Shown piece after piece: positions 33,775-41,469 of a stretch of DNA of 64,000 nt. Within the stretch, counting starts at the first letter, position 1, and each line of letters opens with the position of its first letter. The position numbers were made by a program, and so were the translations under genes. The notes under the pieces were generated by a model. That model was not told where the DNA came from. It did no database searches and saw only the letters and a list, made by a program, of their open reading frames with translations. Origin of the DNA: Amycolatopsis alba DSM 44262 (GTDB taxonomy: Bacteria > Actinomycetota > Actinomycetes > Mycobacteriales > Pseudonocardiaceae); NCBI RefSeq assembly GCF_000384215.1, contig NZ_KB913032.1:2745665-2809664 (forward strand), in the 5' to 3' direction.

Positions 33775-35371
33775 GGATCCCGGACGGGTCGACGGCCTTT
33801 TTCGCCGCTCGCAGTACTTCGACGCCGATCTCGCCGATCTCCGCCGACAGGTAGCGCGCGTGGTCGACACCGACGGCGTGATGGTGCGAAATGGTGCCGA
33901 TCCCGGTGATCGCCTCCGACGCCGCGGCCTTCGCCCGCCGCCACTGGCCGATCGGGTCGGCCTCGTCGCGGGCGGTGAGCACGGTGAAGTACAGCGACGC
34001 GCCCGTTTCGTAGGCGTGCGAGACGTGACACATGATGATGGCCCGGCCGAGCGTGGCGGTGAGCGCGGCGCGGACGGCGTCGCGCAGGTCGCTCAGTTCC
34101 GTCCAGTACGCGGCGGTTTCCAGGGTTTCGACGCAGACACCGTTGTCCATCAAGGCATCCCGCTGCCGGGGCCCGGAGAACCGGCCGCGGCGCCAGGATT
34201 CGCCGAGTGCCGCGCCGATGCGCACGGCGCCGAACGGCTCCAGCACACGGGTGGTCTCCTGACGGCGCCGGGCGACCTCGCGTTTCGACGCGCCTTCCCA
34301 GCCGACGATCAGCAGGCAGGGCGCGTGTACTCCGCGCGCCTTGAGATACCGGCGCAGCGCCTTGGTCTTCCAGCTGTCGTTGAGTGCGAGCGAAACCTCG
34401 CTCTCGTCCACATCGGACAGTCGGGTCACGTCCGCGAGCACGTGCCGCTGGGCGAGTTCGCGGACCGCCGCGGTGCCGGTTTCCCAGCCGTCGAGGACGT
34501 AGCCCTCGTAGCGGCGGACTTCCGGCACCGGGCGGACGCGGAGGGCGACCTCGGTGATCACGCCGAGCGCGCCCTCACTGCCGATGGCGAGGTGACGCAG
34601 GTCGGGTCCGGCGGCCGACGCCGGCGCGACGCCGAGCTTCCAGTCGCCGCGCGGGGTCGCGAGCCGGACACCCGAAACCATGTCCTCGAACCGGCCGTAA
34701 CCCGCCGACGCCTGCCCGGCGGACCTGGTCGCGGCGAATCCGCCGATCGTGGCGCGTTCGTAGGACTGGGGCACGTGCCCGAGGGTGAAACCGTGCGCGG
34801 CGAGCAGCCGATCGGCCTCCGGGCCGGTGACCCCCGCCTGCAGGACCGCGATCCGGGACACGGGGTCGACGGAGACCAGCTCGCCGAGCCTGGTGAGGTC
34901 GAGCGCGATCACCGCGGTCTTGTCCCCGCGCAGCGCCGCGACCCCGCCGACCACCGACGTCCCGCCGCCGAACGGGACGACGCCGACGTCGTGCCGTGCG
35001 CAGATTTCCAGCACCGACTGGACTTCGCCGGGATCTCCCGGCAGGACAACGGCGTCCGGCACCGGAAAATCACCGAACCCCCGGCGCCGCACCAAGTCCA
35101 GATAGGACAATCCGCTCGCCCGCGCGAGCCGTTCCCCCGGCGTCACGAGAACGTGCTCCGCGCCGACGAGGTCCGCCAGGTCTCGCTTCGGCTGTTCGCC
35201 CAGCACCGGTTCGGGCACGGGAAGCGCCGAATCGGATACGGAAGGCGCCGCGGAGCCCAGCGGACCGATACGCTGGACGAGCCACCGCAGGGCCTTCGCC
35301 GGAAGGTGGGCCGCATCACCGGCTTCGGGCGTCCAAGACCGTCTTAACCGGTGGTCAATAAGCTCCGTCAC
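33752..35371 (-). CDS. FAD-binding oxidase, alkyl-DHAP synthase-like
   Basis: 539-aa flavoprotein of the vanillyl-alcohol oxidase superfamily. The FAD-binding region includes VVPFGGGTSVVGGVAA and GHVPQSYERATIGGFAATRS, and the C-terminal SHHHAVGVDH is the covalent/active-site His cluster seen in alkyldihydroxyacetonephosphate synthases. It is divergent from a TetR-glpD pair. The same gene trio occurs in M. tuberculosis (Rv2249c-Rv2251) as I recall. Its physiological substrate is not established. Confidence 0.85.
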   Translation of the reverse strand: MTELIDHRLRRSWTPEAGDAAHLPAKALRWLVQRIGPLGSAAPSVSDSALPVPEPVLGEQPKRDLADLVGAEHVLVTPGERLARASGLSYLDLVRRRGFGDFPVPDAVVLPGDPGEVQSVLEICARHDVGVVPFGGGTSVVGGVAALRGDKTAVIALDLTRLGELVSVDPVSRIAVLQAGVTGPEADRLLAAHGFTLGHVPQSYERATIGGFAATRSAGQASAGYGRFEDMVSGVRLATPRGDWKLGVAPASAAGPDLRHLAIGSEGALGVITEVALRVRPVPEVRRYEGYVLDGWETGTAAVRELAQRHVLADVTRLSDVDESEVSLALNDSWKTKALRRYLKARGVHAPCLLIVGWEGASKREVARRRQETTRVLEPFGAVRIGAALGESWRRGRFSGPRQRDALMDNGVCVETLETAAYWTELSDLRDAVRAALTATLGRAIIMCHVSHAYETGASLYFTVLTARDEADPIGQWRRAKAAASEAITGIGTISHHHAVGVDHARYLSAEIGEIGVEVLRAAKKAVDPSGILNPGKLL

Positions 35372-35380
35372 GACTACAGT
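35352..35380 (+). promoter_or_regulatory. Candidate promoter of the TetR-glpD operon
   Basis: TGGTCA (35352-35357) and TACAGT (35375-35380) are 17 bp apart. The start would fall at about 35387, one base from the ATG at 35388, so the mRNA is probably leaderless. The region is shared with the divergent flavoprotein gene. Confidence 0.45.
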
Positions 35381-35387
35381 GTTACAT

Positions 35388-36032
35388 ATGGACGCACAAC
35401 GTCACTCACCTGCGGAAACAGGCGTCTCGGCGCTGGCGGACACCCGATCCCGCCAGGCCTCGACACGCGTGTCCGACGACGTTCTGCTCGACGCCGCGAA
35501 GAAGTGCGTGCTCGCCGTCGGCGTGAGGCGGACGACGCTCGCCGAGATAGCGCGGACGGCGAAGGTCAGCCGGATGACCGTCTACCGCCGCTTCCCGGAC
35601 GTGCGCAGCGTGCTCGCGACCCTGATGACCCGCGAGTTCGGCGGTCTGCTGCAAGGCGCGGCCGAACCGGAGGTCGAACCGGCCCACTTCCGCGAGAAGC
35701 TCGTCCAGAGTTCGACGGCCGCCGTCGCCGCGCTGTCGGGCGACCCGCTGTTCCGCACGCTGCTGGATCTCGATCCCGAACTGGTCCTGCCCTACATCGT
35801 CGAACGGCTCGGGAAGACCCAGCGCTTCGCCGAGGGCGTGATCCTGCACCTGCTGCAGGCTGGCCACCAGGACGGCTCGATCCGCAAGGGTGATCTGCCC
35901 GCGCAGGCGCGCACCCTGTTGCTGCTCATCCAGTCCTTCGTGTTCTCCTACCGCCCCGCCACCGCGGACGTGAACGAAAAAGCCCTGATGACGGAGTTCG
36001 CCCACGTGATCGACACGGCGTTGCGGCCGTGA
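35388..36032 (+). CDS. TetR family transcriptional regulator
   Basis: 214-aa repressor with HTH TLAEIARTAKVSRMTVYRRF (about residues 47-66), within an N-terminal extension rich in polar residues. ATG at 35388 has no SD and lies just after a -10-like TACAGT. The stop overlaps the glpD GTG by 4 bp. It probably represses glpD and the divergent flavoprotein gene, with a glycerol phosphate or lipid metabolite as signal. Confidence 0.88.
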   Translation: MDAQRHSPAETGVSALADTRSRQASTRVSDDVLLDAAKKCVLAVGVRRTTLAEIARTAKVSRMTVYRRFPDVRSVLATLMTREFGGLLQGAAEPEVEPAHFREKLVQSSTAAVAALSGDPLFRTLLDLDPELVLPYIVERLGKTQRFAEGVILHLLQAGHQDGSIRKGDLPAQARTLLLLIQSFVFSYRPATADVNEKALMTEFAHVIDTALRP

Positions 36033-37570
36033 CTCCGGGCTCGCTCAACGCACCGCGGCGTGAACGCGAACTCGCGGCGCTGGCAGGCGGCGAGCGGGTC
36101 GACCTGGTGGTGGTCGGCGGCGGCGTCACCGGCGCGGGGATCGCGCTGGACGCGGCCGCCCGCGGGCTCTCGGTGGCCCTGATCGAGGCGTACGACCTGG
36201 CATACGGAACGTCGCGCTGGTCCAGCAAGCTGGTCCACGGCGGGCTTCGCTACCTCGCCAAGGGGGATCTGGCGCTGGCGCACGAAAGCGCCGTCGAGCG
36301 CGGGATTCTGATGACCCGCACCGCCCCGCATCTCACCAGGGCGATCCCGCAGCTGTTCCCCCTGTACCCCGAGACCTCCCGCGGCCAGCAGGCGTTCATC
36401 ATGACCGGCCTCGTCGCCGGTGACGGGCTCCGCCGCGCGGCGAGGACCCCGGCGTCGGTGCTGCCGCGGCCGAGGTCGATCCCGGCCCCGGAGGCGCTGG
36501 CGCTCGCCCCCGGCCTGTCCCCTCAAGGCCTGCGCGGCGCACTGCTGGCGTACGACGGCGCGCTGACCGACGACGCGCGGCTCGTGGTGAGCCTGGCGCG
36601 CACGGCGGCGTCACGCGGCGCGAAGATCCTGACCAGGGTCGAGGCCCTCCGGCTCGACGCGGATTCGGTGCTGGCACGGGACAGGCTCACCGGACAGGAG
36701 CTTGAGATCCGCGCCGGTCAGGTGATCAACGCGACCGGTGTCTGGGCGGGCGAACTGGCGGAGTCGGTGCGGCTGCGGCCGTCGCGCGGTTCCCATCTCA
36801 TCCTGGCTTCGGGAGCGGTGCGGATCGGCGCGACATCGGTCAACGTGCCCGTCCCCGGCGAGAACAACCGGTTCGTCTTCCTGCTGCCGCAACCCGATGG
36901 TCGCGTGTTCGTCGGCGTCACCGACGAACCGACCGACGGCCCGGTCCCTCGGGTGCCGTCCGTGCCGGAGTCCGATGTGGACTTCCTGCTCGAAGTGGCG
37001 TCGAAGGCGTTCACCCGCCCGCTGACCCGCGCCGACGTCGCGGGCTCGTTCGCCGGGCTGCGGCCGCTGGTCGAAGGCGGCGGCGGGCGCAGCGCGGATC
37101 TTTCGCGCAAACACGCGGTGGTGACCGGCGCCGACGGCGTGCTCACCGTCGTCGGCGGCAAGCTGACGACGTACCGGAAGATGGCCGAGGACGCTGTCGA
37201 CGCCGCGTTGAAGCGGTCCGGTCTCCGCGCGGGCCCGTCGACGACGGCCCGGCTCCCCCTGCTCGGCGCGACGCCGCGGAACCGTCTGTCCACTGTGGAT
37301 GCCCCGCCCCGGCTGGTCGCGAAGTACGGCACCGAAGCGCCACGGGTCGCGGCACTCGGCGAGGTCGATCCGGAACTGGGCCTGCCACTGTTCGGCGGCA
37401 CCGAGATCAGCGCGGCGGAGGTCGTCTGGGCCGTGCGGCACGAGGGCGCCCTCGATGTCGACGACGTCCTGGAGCGCCGCACCCGGCTCAGCCTGGTCGC
37501 CCCCGAGGCAGAGGCCGCCCGCGCCCGCGTCCAGGAACTCGTCGACAAGTCGCTCGCCGGACTCGCCTGA
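36029..37570 (+). CDS. glpD: Glycerol-3-phosphate dehydrogenase (FAD)
   Basis: 513-aa membrane-associated flavoenzyme oxidising glycerol 3-phosphate to dihydroxyacetone phosphate and feeding electrons to quinone. The Rossmann motif VVVGGGVTGAGIALDAA is followed by SSKLVHGGLRYLAKGD (substrate-binding HGG) and AGSFAGLRPLV, then GGKLTTYRKMAEDAVD. GTG start overlaps the TetR stop (GTGA). Full length for the family. Confidence 0.93.
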   Translation: MTPGSLNAPRRERELAALAGGERVDLVVVGGGVTGAGIALDAAARGLSVALIEAYDLAYGTSRWSSKLVHGGLRYLAKGDLALAHESAVERGILMTRTAPHLTRAIPQLFPLYPETSRGQQAFIMTGLVAGDGLRRAARTPASVLPRPRSIPAPEALALAPGLSPQGLRGALLAYDGALTDDARLVVSLARTAASRGAKILTRVEALRLDADSVLARDRLTGQELEIRAGQVINATGVWAGELAESVRLRPSRGSHLILASGAVRIGATSVNVPVPGENNRFVFLLPQPDGRVFVGVTDEPTDGPVPRVPSVPESDVDFLLEVASKAFTRPLTRADVAGSFAGLRPLVEGGGGRSADLSRKHAVVTGADGVLTVVGGKLTTYRKMAEDAVDAALKRSGLRAGPSTTARLPLLGATPRNRLSTVDAPPRLVAKYGTEAPRVAALGEVDPELGLPLFGGTEISAAEVVWAVRHEGALDVDDVLERRTRLSLVAPEAEAARARVQELVDKSLAGLA

Positions 37571-37571
37571 C

Positions 37572-37763
37572 CGCATTTCGTCCTCTGGATGCGGTGGGGC
37601 GCGCCCGCCCGATCCGTCGCCGGATGTCGCGAAGGCCTCCTTGCCTACCCTGAAGGTAGCGAAGGAGGCCTTCACTACCCGGTCCGGTCTCCACGGGTGA
37701 CCCGCTCGGCGCACCGGGGTACTTCGCCGCCTGACGCCGCATTTAGTCCTCTAAATGCGGCGT
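37572..37763. repeat. Three palindromic repeats after glpD
   Basis: CGCATTTCGTCCTCTGGATG lies within 37572-37594, a weak hairpin of the GTCCTCT family also seen at 5343. A GTGAAGGCC-family hairpin occupies 37631-37673 (18-bp arms, 2 mismatches). A perfect hairpin, CGCCGCATTTAG / CTAAATGCGGCG around a TCCT loop, is at 37734-37763 (13-bp arms). They probably end the glpD transcript and insulate the next operon. Confidence 0.8.
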
Positions 37764-37777
37764 AGCGCGCCCTAAAC

Positions 37778-37806
37778 TTGACGAGTCGTTGGGTTTTTGC
37801 AACAGT
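37778..37806 (+). promoter_or_regulatory. Candidate promoter of the HTH/ABC operon
   Basis: TTGACG (37778-37783) is 17 bp before AACAGT (37801-37806). Predicted start is about 37813, next to the ATG at 37814, so the mRNA is likely leaderless, in agreement with the lack of an SD. Confidence 0.45.
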
Positions 37807-37813
37807 ATGTTTC

Positions 37814-38083
37814 ATGAGTCCGGTCAGACGCGGCAAAGAGCTGCCGATCTACAACCGGCTTCCCGTACTCCGGGCGGAGCGCGGACTCAGCAGGGCAGCG
37901 CTCGCGACGGCGGTCGAGGTCAATCCTCAGACCATCGGCGCGCTCGAACGAGGCGATCACTATCCGAGCCTCGACCTGGCGTTTCGCATCTGCGCGGTGT
38001 TCGATCTCCCGGTCGAGGCCGTGTTCAGCCGCGAACCGTTCACGCCGCTGTCCACTCAGGTCTACCGGGAGGGGGGAGCATGA
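37814..38083 (+). CDS. Small XRE-type HTH regulator
   Basis: 89-aa protein that is almost entirely a Cro/C1-type helix-turn-helix: VLRAERGLSRAALATAVEVN and TIGALERGDHYPSLDLAFRI. Such small HTH proteins are commonly encoded before a membrane or ABC gene in Firmicutes and Actinobacteria. It starts a six-gene run with ATGA overlaps and probably represses it. The effector is unknown. Confidence 0.85.
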   Translation: MSPVRRGKELPIYNRLPVLRAERGLSRAALATAVEVNPQTIGALERGDHYPSLDLAFRICAVFDLPVEAVFSREPFTPLSTQVYREGGA

Positions 38084-38625
38084 GCGAGAAGCGGGGACGT
38101 CTCGCGGCGTGCTGGGAGCGCCAGCAGGAACGCTGGGAGGAGCTGGAACGCAAACGCGCCCTTCGGCTTCCGTCCTGGCGCACGAGGAAACGGCGGCGGA
38201 CGTTGAGCGTGTTCGTGGTGACGGGCGACCTGATCCTGATCGCCGGCGCCGCCCTGTTCCACACCGGCAACACGGTCGCTTACCTGGTGTGCTGGTTCGG
38301 TGGCTGTCTCGTCGCGGGCGGCGCGCACTACCTGTTGCGGATCCTGACCGGCAAGATGAGCAACGGCTTCTCCATCCGGCTCGACGAGCGCGAGCGGGAA
38401 TGGCGGCATCGCGCCACGTTCATCAGCTACCAGGTCCTGGTCGCGTTGATGCTGGTCGCGGTGTTCTACGGTCTGATCATCTCGGGTACCGAGGACGGCG
38501 GCGCGCGGGGCGCGATGATGGGCTGCGCCCTGCTGGTCACCGGCACCACGTTGTCCGGTGTCATCCTGGGCTGGTCGCTGCCGGACGATGATCCGGAGGA
38601 TTTCGACGAGGAGATTCCGGCATGA
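38080..38625 (+). CDS. Membrane protein A of the ABC operon, PDDDPEDF type
   Basis: 181-aa protein. A strongly basic N-terminus (about 40 residues) is followed by four hydrophobic helices, in two pairs separated by a cytoplasmic stretch FSIRLDEREREWRHRATF. The C-terminus ends in WSLPDDDPEDFDEE. The next gene product shares the LDERE...R.RA region, the helix layout and the PDDDPEDF tail, so the two are paralogues. No family name is certain (DUF2178-like). ATGA overlaps on both sides. Confidence 0.8.
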   Translation: MSEKRGRLAACWERQQERWEELERKRALRLPSWRTRKRRRTLSVFVVTGDLILIAGAALFHTGNTVAYLVCWFGGCLVAGGAHYLLRILTGKMSNGFSIRLDEREREWRHRATFISYQVLVALMLVAVFYGLIISGTEDGGARGAMMGCALLVTGTTLSGVILGWSLPDDDPEDFDEEIPA

Positions 38626-39077
38626 CCGTCACCAGGACCCGCTCGGACCGGCGGCGGCTCGCCGTCGCCGCGGTGATCGGCCACCTCGTGGTCATCGCCG
38701 GGGCCGCGTTGCTGCGCGAGCCGACGTTGTGGTTCGCCGTCGGCCTGATGGGCCCAGGGCTGTGCCTGTGTGTCGGCGCCGCGGCCGTGTTGCGCCGTTC
38801 GGTCGGCAGACCCGGCTCCGCGGCGAAGGACCTCGACGAACGTGAAATGCTGCTGCGCAACCGCGCGCACTACGCGGCGTTCCAGGGGATCTGCCTGCTG
38901 ATGCTGGTGGACCTCGCGTACGGGCTCTACGCGGCCGAGCAGCCGGATTCCGGCTCCCTGCTTTCTTCGATGACAGCGGCGTTGTTCGTCTTCGGGACGT
39001 CGCTGCCGGCGCTTTGGCTCGCTTGGAAGCTGCCGGACGACGACCCCGAAGACTTCGAGGGGGTGGCTCCGGCATGA
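38622..39077 (+). CDS. Membrane protein B of the ABC operon, PDDDPEDF type
   Basis: 151-aa paralogue of the preceding protein, shorter at the N-terminus. Four helices; LDEREMLLRNRAHYAAFQGI between the pairs, WKLPDDDPEDFEG at the end. ATGA overlap with the upstream and the downstream gene. The pair could form a heteromeric membrane module that works with the ABC transporter, or a sensor for the HTH protein. Function unknown. Confidence 0.8.
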   Translation: MTVTRTRSDRRRLAVAAVIGHLVVIAGAALLREPTLWFAVGLMGPGLCLCVGAAAVLRRSVGRPGSAAKDLDEREMLLRNRAHYAAFQGICLLMLVDLAYGLYAAEQPDSGSLLSSMTAALFVFGTSLPALWLAWKLPDDDPEDFEGVAPA

Positions 39078-39304
39078 CCGGGGACAAACGGCGCCACAAG
39101 GTGTCGATCGGAGTGATCGCCGTCGCCTTGGTGGCGAGCGGGATGGTGGCCGGCGCGGCGAGAGCCGTCTTGGTCTACCGGGCCACTTCGGTGGTGAGCA
39201 ACGTCAGGCTGGACGGACTGGTCCAGCACAACCGCACGCTTTCCGGCGTCCATCGGGGGATCACGGCGCTCGTGCGGTATCTGGAGGAGGGGAAGTGGAA
39301 ATGA
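39074..39304 (+). CDS. Small membrane protein of the ABC operon, 76 aa
   Basis: A single N-terminal hydrophobic helix (VSIGVIAVALVASGMVAGAA) is followed by a polar tail of about 40 residues ending YLEEGKWK. ATGA overlap with the gene before; the stop overlaps the ATPase start. Its size and position suggest an accessory subunit. No homologue is recognised. Confidence 0.7.
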   Translation: MTGDKRRHKVSIGVIAVALVASGMVAGAARAVLVYRATSVVSNVRLDGLVQHNRTLSGVHRGITALVRYLEEGKWK

Positions 39305-40227
39305 GCGAGGGGAAACTGGAGATCGACCGGATCTCCAAGAAGTACGGCGCGAAGGTCGCGCTGGACGAGGTGAGCTTCGAGGTCCAGCCCGGTGAGCTGT
39401 TCGGGTTCGTCGGCAGCAACGGCGCGGGCAAGACCACCACGATGCGGATCGTGCTCGGGGTGCTGGCCGCCGACTCCGGCCAGGTGCGGCTCGGCGGCGC
39501 GCCGATCACCCACGAGACCCGCACGCATATCGGGTACATGCCGGAGGAACGCGGCCTGTACCCGAAGATGAAGGTGCTGGAGCAGCTGGTCTATCTCGCC
39601 GAACTGCACGGGATGTCGGCCAACGACGCCCACCGCAGCGCCGAGAACTGGATCGCCCGGCTCGGGCTGACCGAACGCAAGAAGGACGAGGTCCAGAAGC
39701 TGAGCCTCGGCAACCAGCAGCGGGTGCAGCTCGCGGCCGCGCTGGTGCACGATCCTCGTGTGCTGGTGCTGGACGAGCCGTTCTCCGGCCTCGACCCGCT
39801 GGCCGTGGACGTGATGAGCGGCGTGCTGCGTGAGAAGGCCGCGACCGGGGTGCCGGTGGTGTTCTCCAGTCACCAGCTGGATCTGGTCGAGCGGCTGTGC
39901 GACCGGGTCGGCATCATCCGAAGTGGACGGATGGTCGCTTCCGGCACCGTCGGCGAGCTGACCGCGGGCGCGGGCAACGGTCTCGTCGTCACCGCGCCCG
40001 ACGCCTTGCCCGGCTGGGCGTCGGCCGTCCCCGGTGTCCGGTCGGTCGAGCAGAACGGCCCGACGACGATCCTCGAACTCGAGGCGGGAGCCGACGACCA
40101 GGCCGTGCTCGCCGCGGCGCTGGCCACTGGCCCGGTCACCGAATTCACCAAGCGCAGGCGTTCGCTGACCGAGCTGTTCCGCGACGCCGTCGCCGAAAAG
40201 CCTGCCGCACAGGGAGTTTCCGCATGA
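39301..40227 (+). CDS. ABC transporter ATP-binding protein
   Basis: 308-aa ATPase. Walker A GSNGAGKTTTMR (about residues 40-51), Q-loop in YMPEERGLYPK, signature LSLGNQQRVQLAAAL, Walker B VLVLDEPFSGLDP and H-loop VFSSHQLDLVERL. The C-terminal 80 residues are a DUF4162-type domain as in NatA and drug/sodium exporters. GTG at 39295 is an alternative, but ATG at 39301 overlaps the previous stop and follows GGAGGAGGGG. Partner of the permease encoded next. Confidence 0.92.
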   Translation: MSEGKLEIDRISKKYGAKVALDEVSFEVQPGELFGFVGSNGAGKTTTMRIVLGVLAADSGQVRLGGAPITHETRTHIGYMPEERGLYPKMKVLEQLVYLAELHGMSANDAHRSAENWIARLGLTERKKDEVQKLSLGNQQRVQLAAALVHDPRVLVLDEPFSGLDPLAVDVMSGVLREKAATGVPVVFSSHQLDLVERLCDRVGIIRSGRMVASGTVGELTAGAGNGLVVTAPDALPGWASAVPGVRSVEQNGPTTILELEAGADDQAVLAAALATGPVTEFTKRRRSLTELFRDAVAEKPAAQGVSA

Positions 40228-41414
40228 ACACCGTCTCCTCATGGCGCGCGGTCTGGCTCATCGCCAAACGCGAACTGAACACCCGGCTGCGCACGCGGTC
40301 CTTCGTGATCGGCACCGCTGTCCTGCTGGTCATCCTGATGGGTTACGTCCTGCTGCAGTCCACGCTGGCCGACAACCAGGACAAGAGCAAGATCGGGCTC
40401 ACCGGGCAGACCGCCGGGATCGCGCAGCAGCTCCAGAAGGCGGGCGAGGTGATCGGCGAGAAGATCGAGACCGTCGCCGTCGCCGATCCGGCCCAGGGCC
40501 GGACGCAGGTCGAAAACGGTGACCTCGACGCGCTGTTGTCCGGCAACGCCACCGAGCTGAAGGTGCTCGTCAAGTCCGAATTGGACACCAAACTGCGGAC
40601 CGTGCTGAACGGCGTGTCCCAGCAGGAAGTGCTGAACGGCATCCTCTCCGAGGCCCAGAAGTCTCCGGACGAGGTGATGCGCACCGTCGGACAGACCCAG
40701 GTCGAGGTCGCCTCGATCAAGCCGCCGGATCCGGAGAAGTCCCAGCGGATGGTAATCGGGCTGATCGTGGCCGTGCTGCTGTACATGAGCATCGTGACCT
40801 ACGGGACGCTGGTCGCCCAGGGCGTGGTCGAGGAGAAGTCCAGCCGGGTCGTCGAGATCCTGCTGTCCACCGTCCGGCCGTGGCATCTGTTGCTGGGCAA
40901 GGTGATCGGGCTCGGCCTGGTCGGGCTGACCCAGCTGGTGATCATCGGCGGCGCCGGATTCCTCGTCGCCTCGGCGACGAACGTGCTGACGCTGTCCGGG
41001 GTCGCGACGGGCGCGCTGCTGTGGGGTGTGGTCTGGTACCTGCTCGGGTTCCTGCTGTACGCCACCGTCTACGGCGCGATGGGCTCGCTGGTCTCCCGGC
41101 AGGAGGACACGCAGTCGGTCATCGGGCCGGTCAACATCGTGCTGATCCTCGGTTTCGTCGTCGGGTTCAACCTGCTGGCGCAGTCACCGGAGGGCACGGG
41201 GACCAAGGTGCTTTCCTTGGTGCCGCTGCTTTCCCCGGTGCTGATGCCCGCGCGGATCGCGGCCGGGACCGTCGAGGTGTGGGAGGTCGCGCTGTCGCTG
41301 GGCCTGACCGTGGGCGCCATCGCCCTGTTCACCTGGCTGGGCGCGCGGATCTACCAGAACAGCGTCCTGCGGGTCGGCAGCCGGATCAAGCTGTCCGAGG
41401 CCCTGAAGGGCTGA
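40224..41414 (+). CDS. ABC-2 type permease, NatB-like
   Basis: 396-aa permease. One N-terminal helix is followed by a large extracytoplasmic domain (about residues 50-170), then five or six helices from about 180. The pattern and GTLVAQGVVEEKSSRVVEIL are typical of NatB-like ABC-2 permeases that export sodium or drugs. ATGA overlap with the ATPase gene. It is the last gene before a hairpin terminator. Confidence 0.9.
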   Translation: MNTVSSWRAVWLIAKRELNTRLRTRSFVIGTAVLLVILMGYVLLQSTLADNQDKSKIGLTGQTAGIAQQLQKAGEVIGEKIETVAVADPAQGRTQVENGDLDALLSGNATELKVLVKSELDTKLRTVLNGVSQQEVLNGILSEAQKSPDEVMRTVGQTQVEVASIKPPDPEKSQRMVIGLIVAVLLYMSIVTYGTLVAQGVVEEKSSRVVEILLSTVRPWHLLLGKVIGLGLVGLTQLVIIGGAGFLVASATNVLTLSGVATGALLWGVVWYLLGFLLYATVYGAMGSLVSRQEDTQSVIGPVNIVLILGFVVGFNLLAQSPEGTGTKVLSLVPLLSPVLMPARIAAGTVEVWEVALSLGLTVGAIALFTWLGARIYQNSVLRVGSRIKLSEALKG

Positions 41415-41418
41415 CTTT

Positions 41419-41469
41419 CCGTGAAGGCCTCCTTCCCTACCTTCAGGGTAGGCAAGGAGGCCTTCACGG
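41419..41469. terminator. Hairpin overlapping the photolyase stop
   Basis: A 23-bp stem with one mismatch, GTGAAGGCC family, between convergent genes. The photolyase TGA (41466-41464) is the TGA inside CCGTGAAGG of the right arm, so the repeat supplies the stop codon. Confidence 0.85.
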
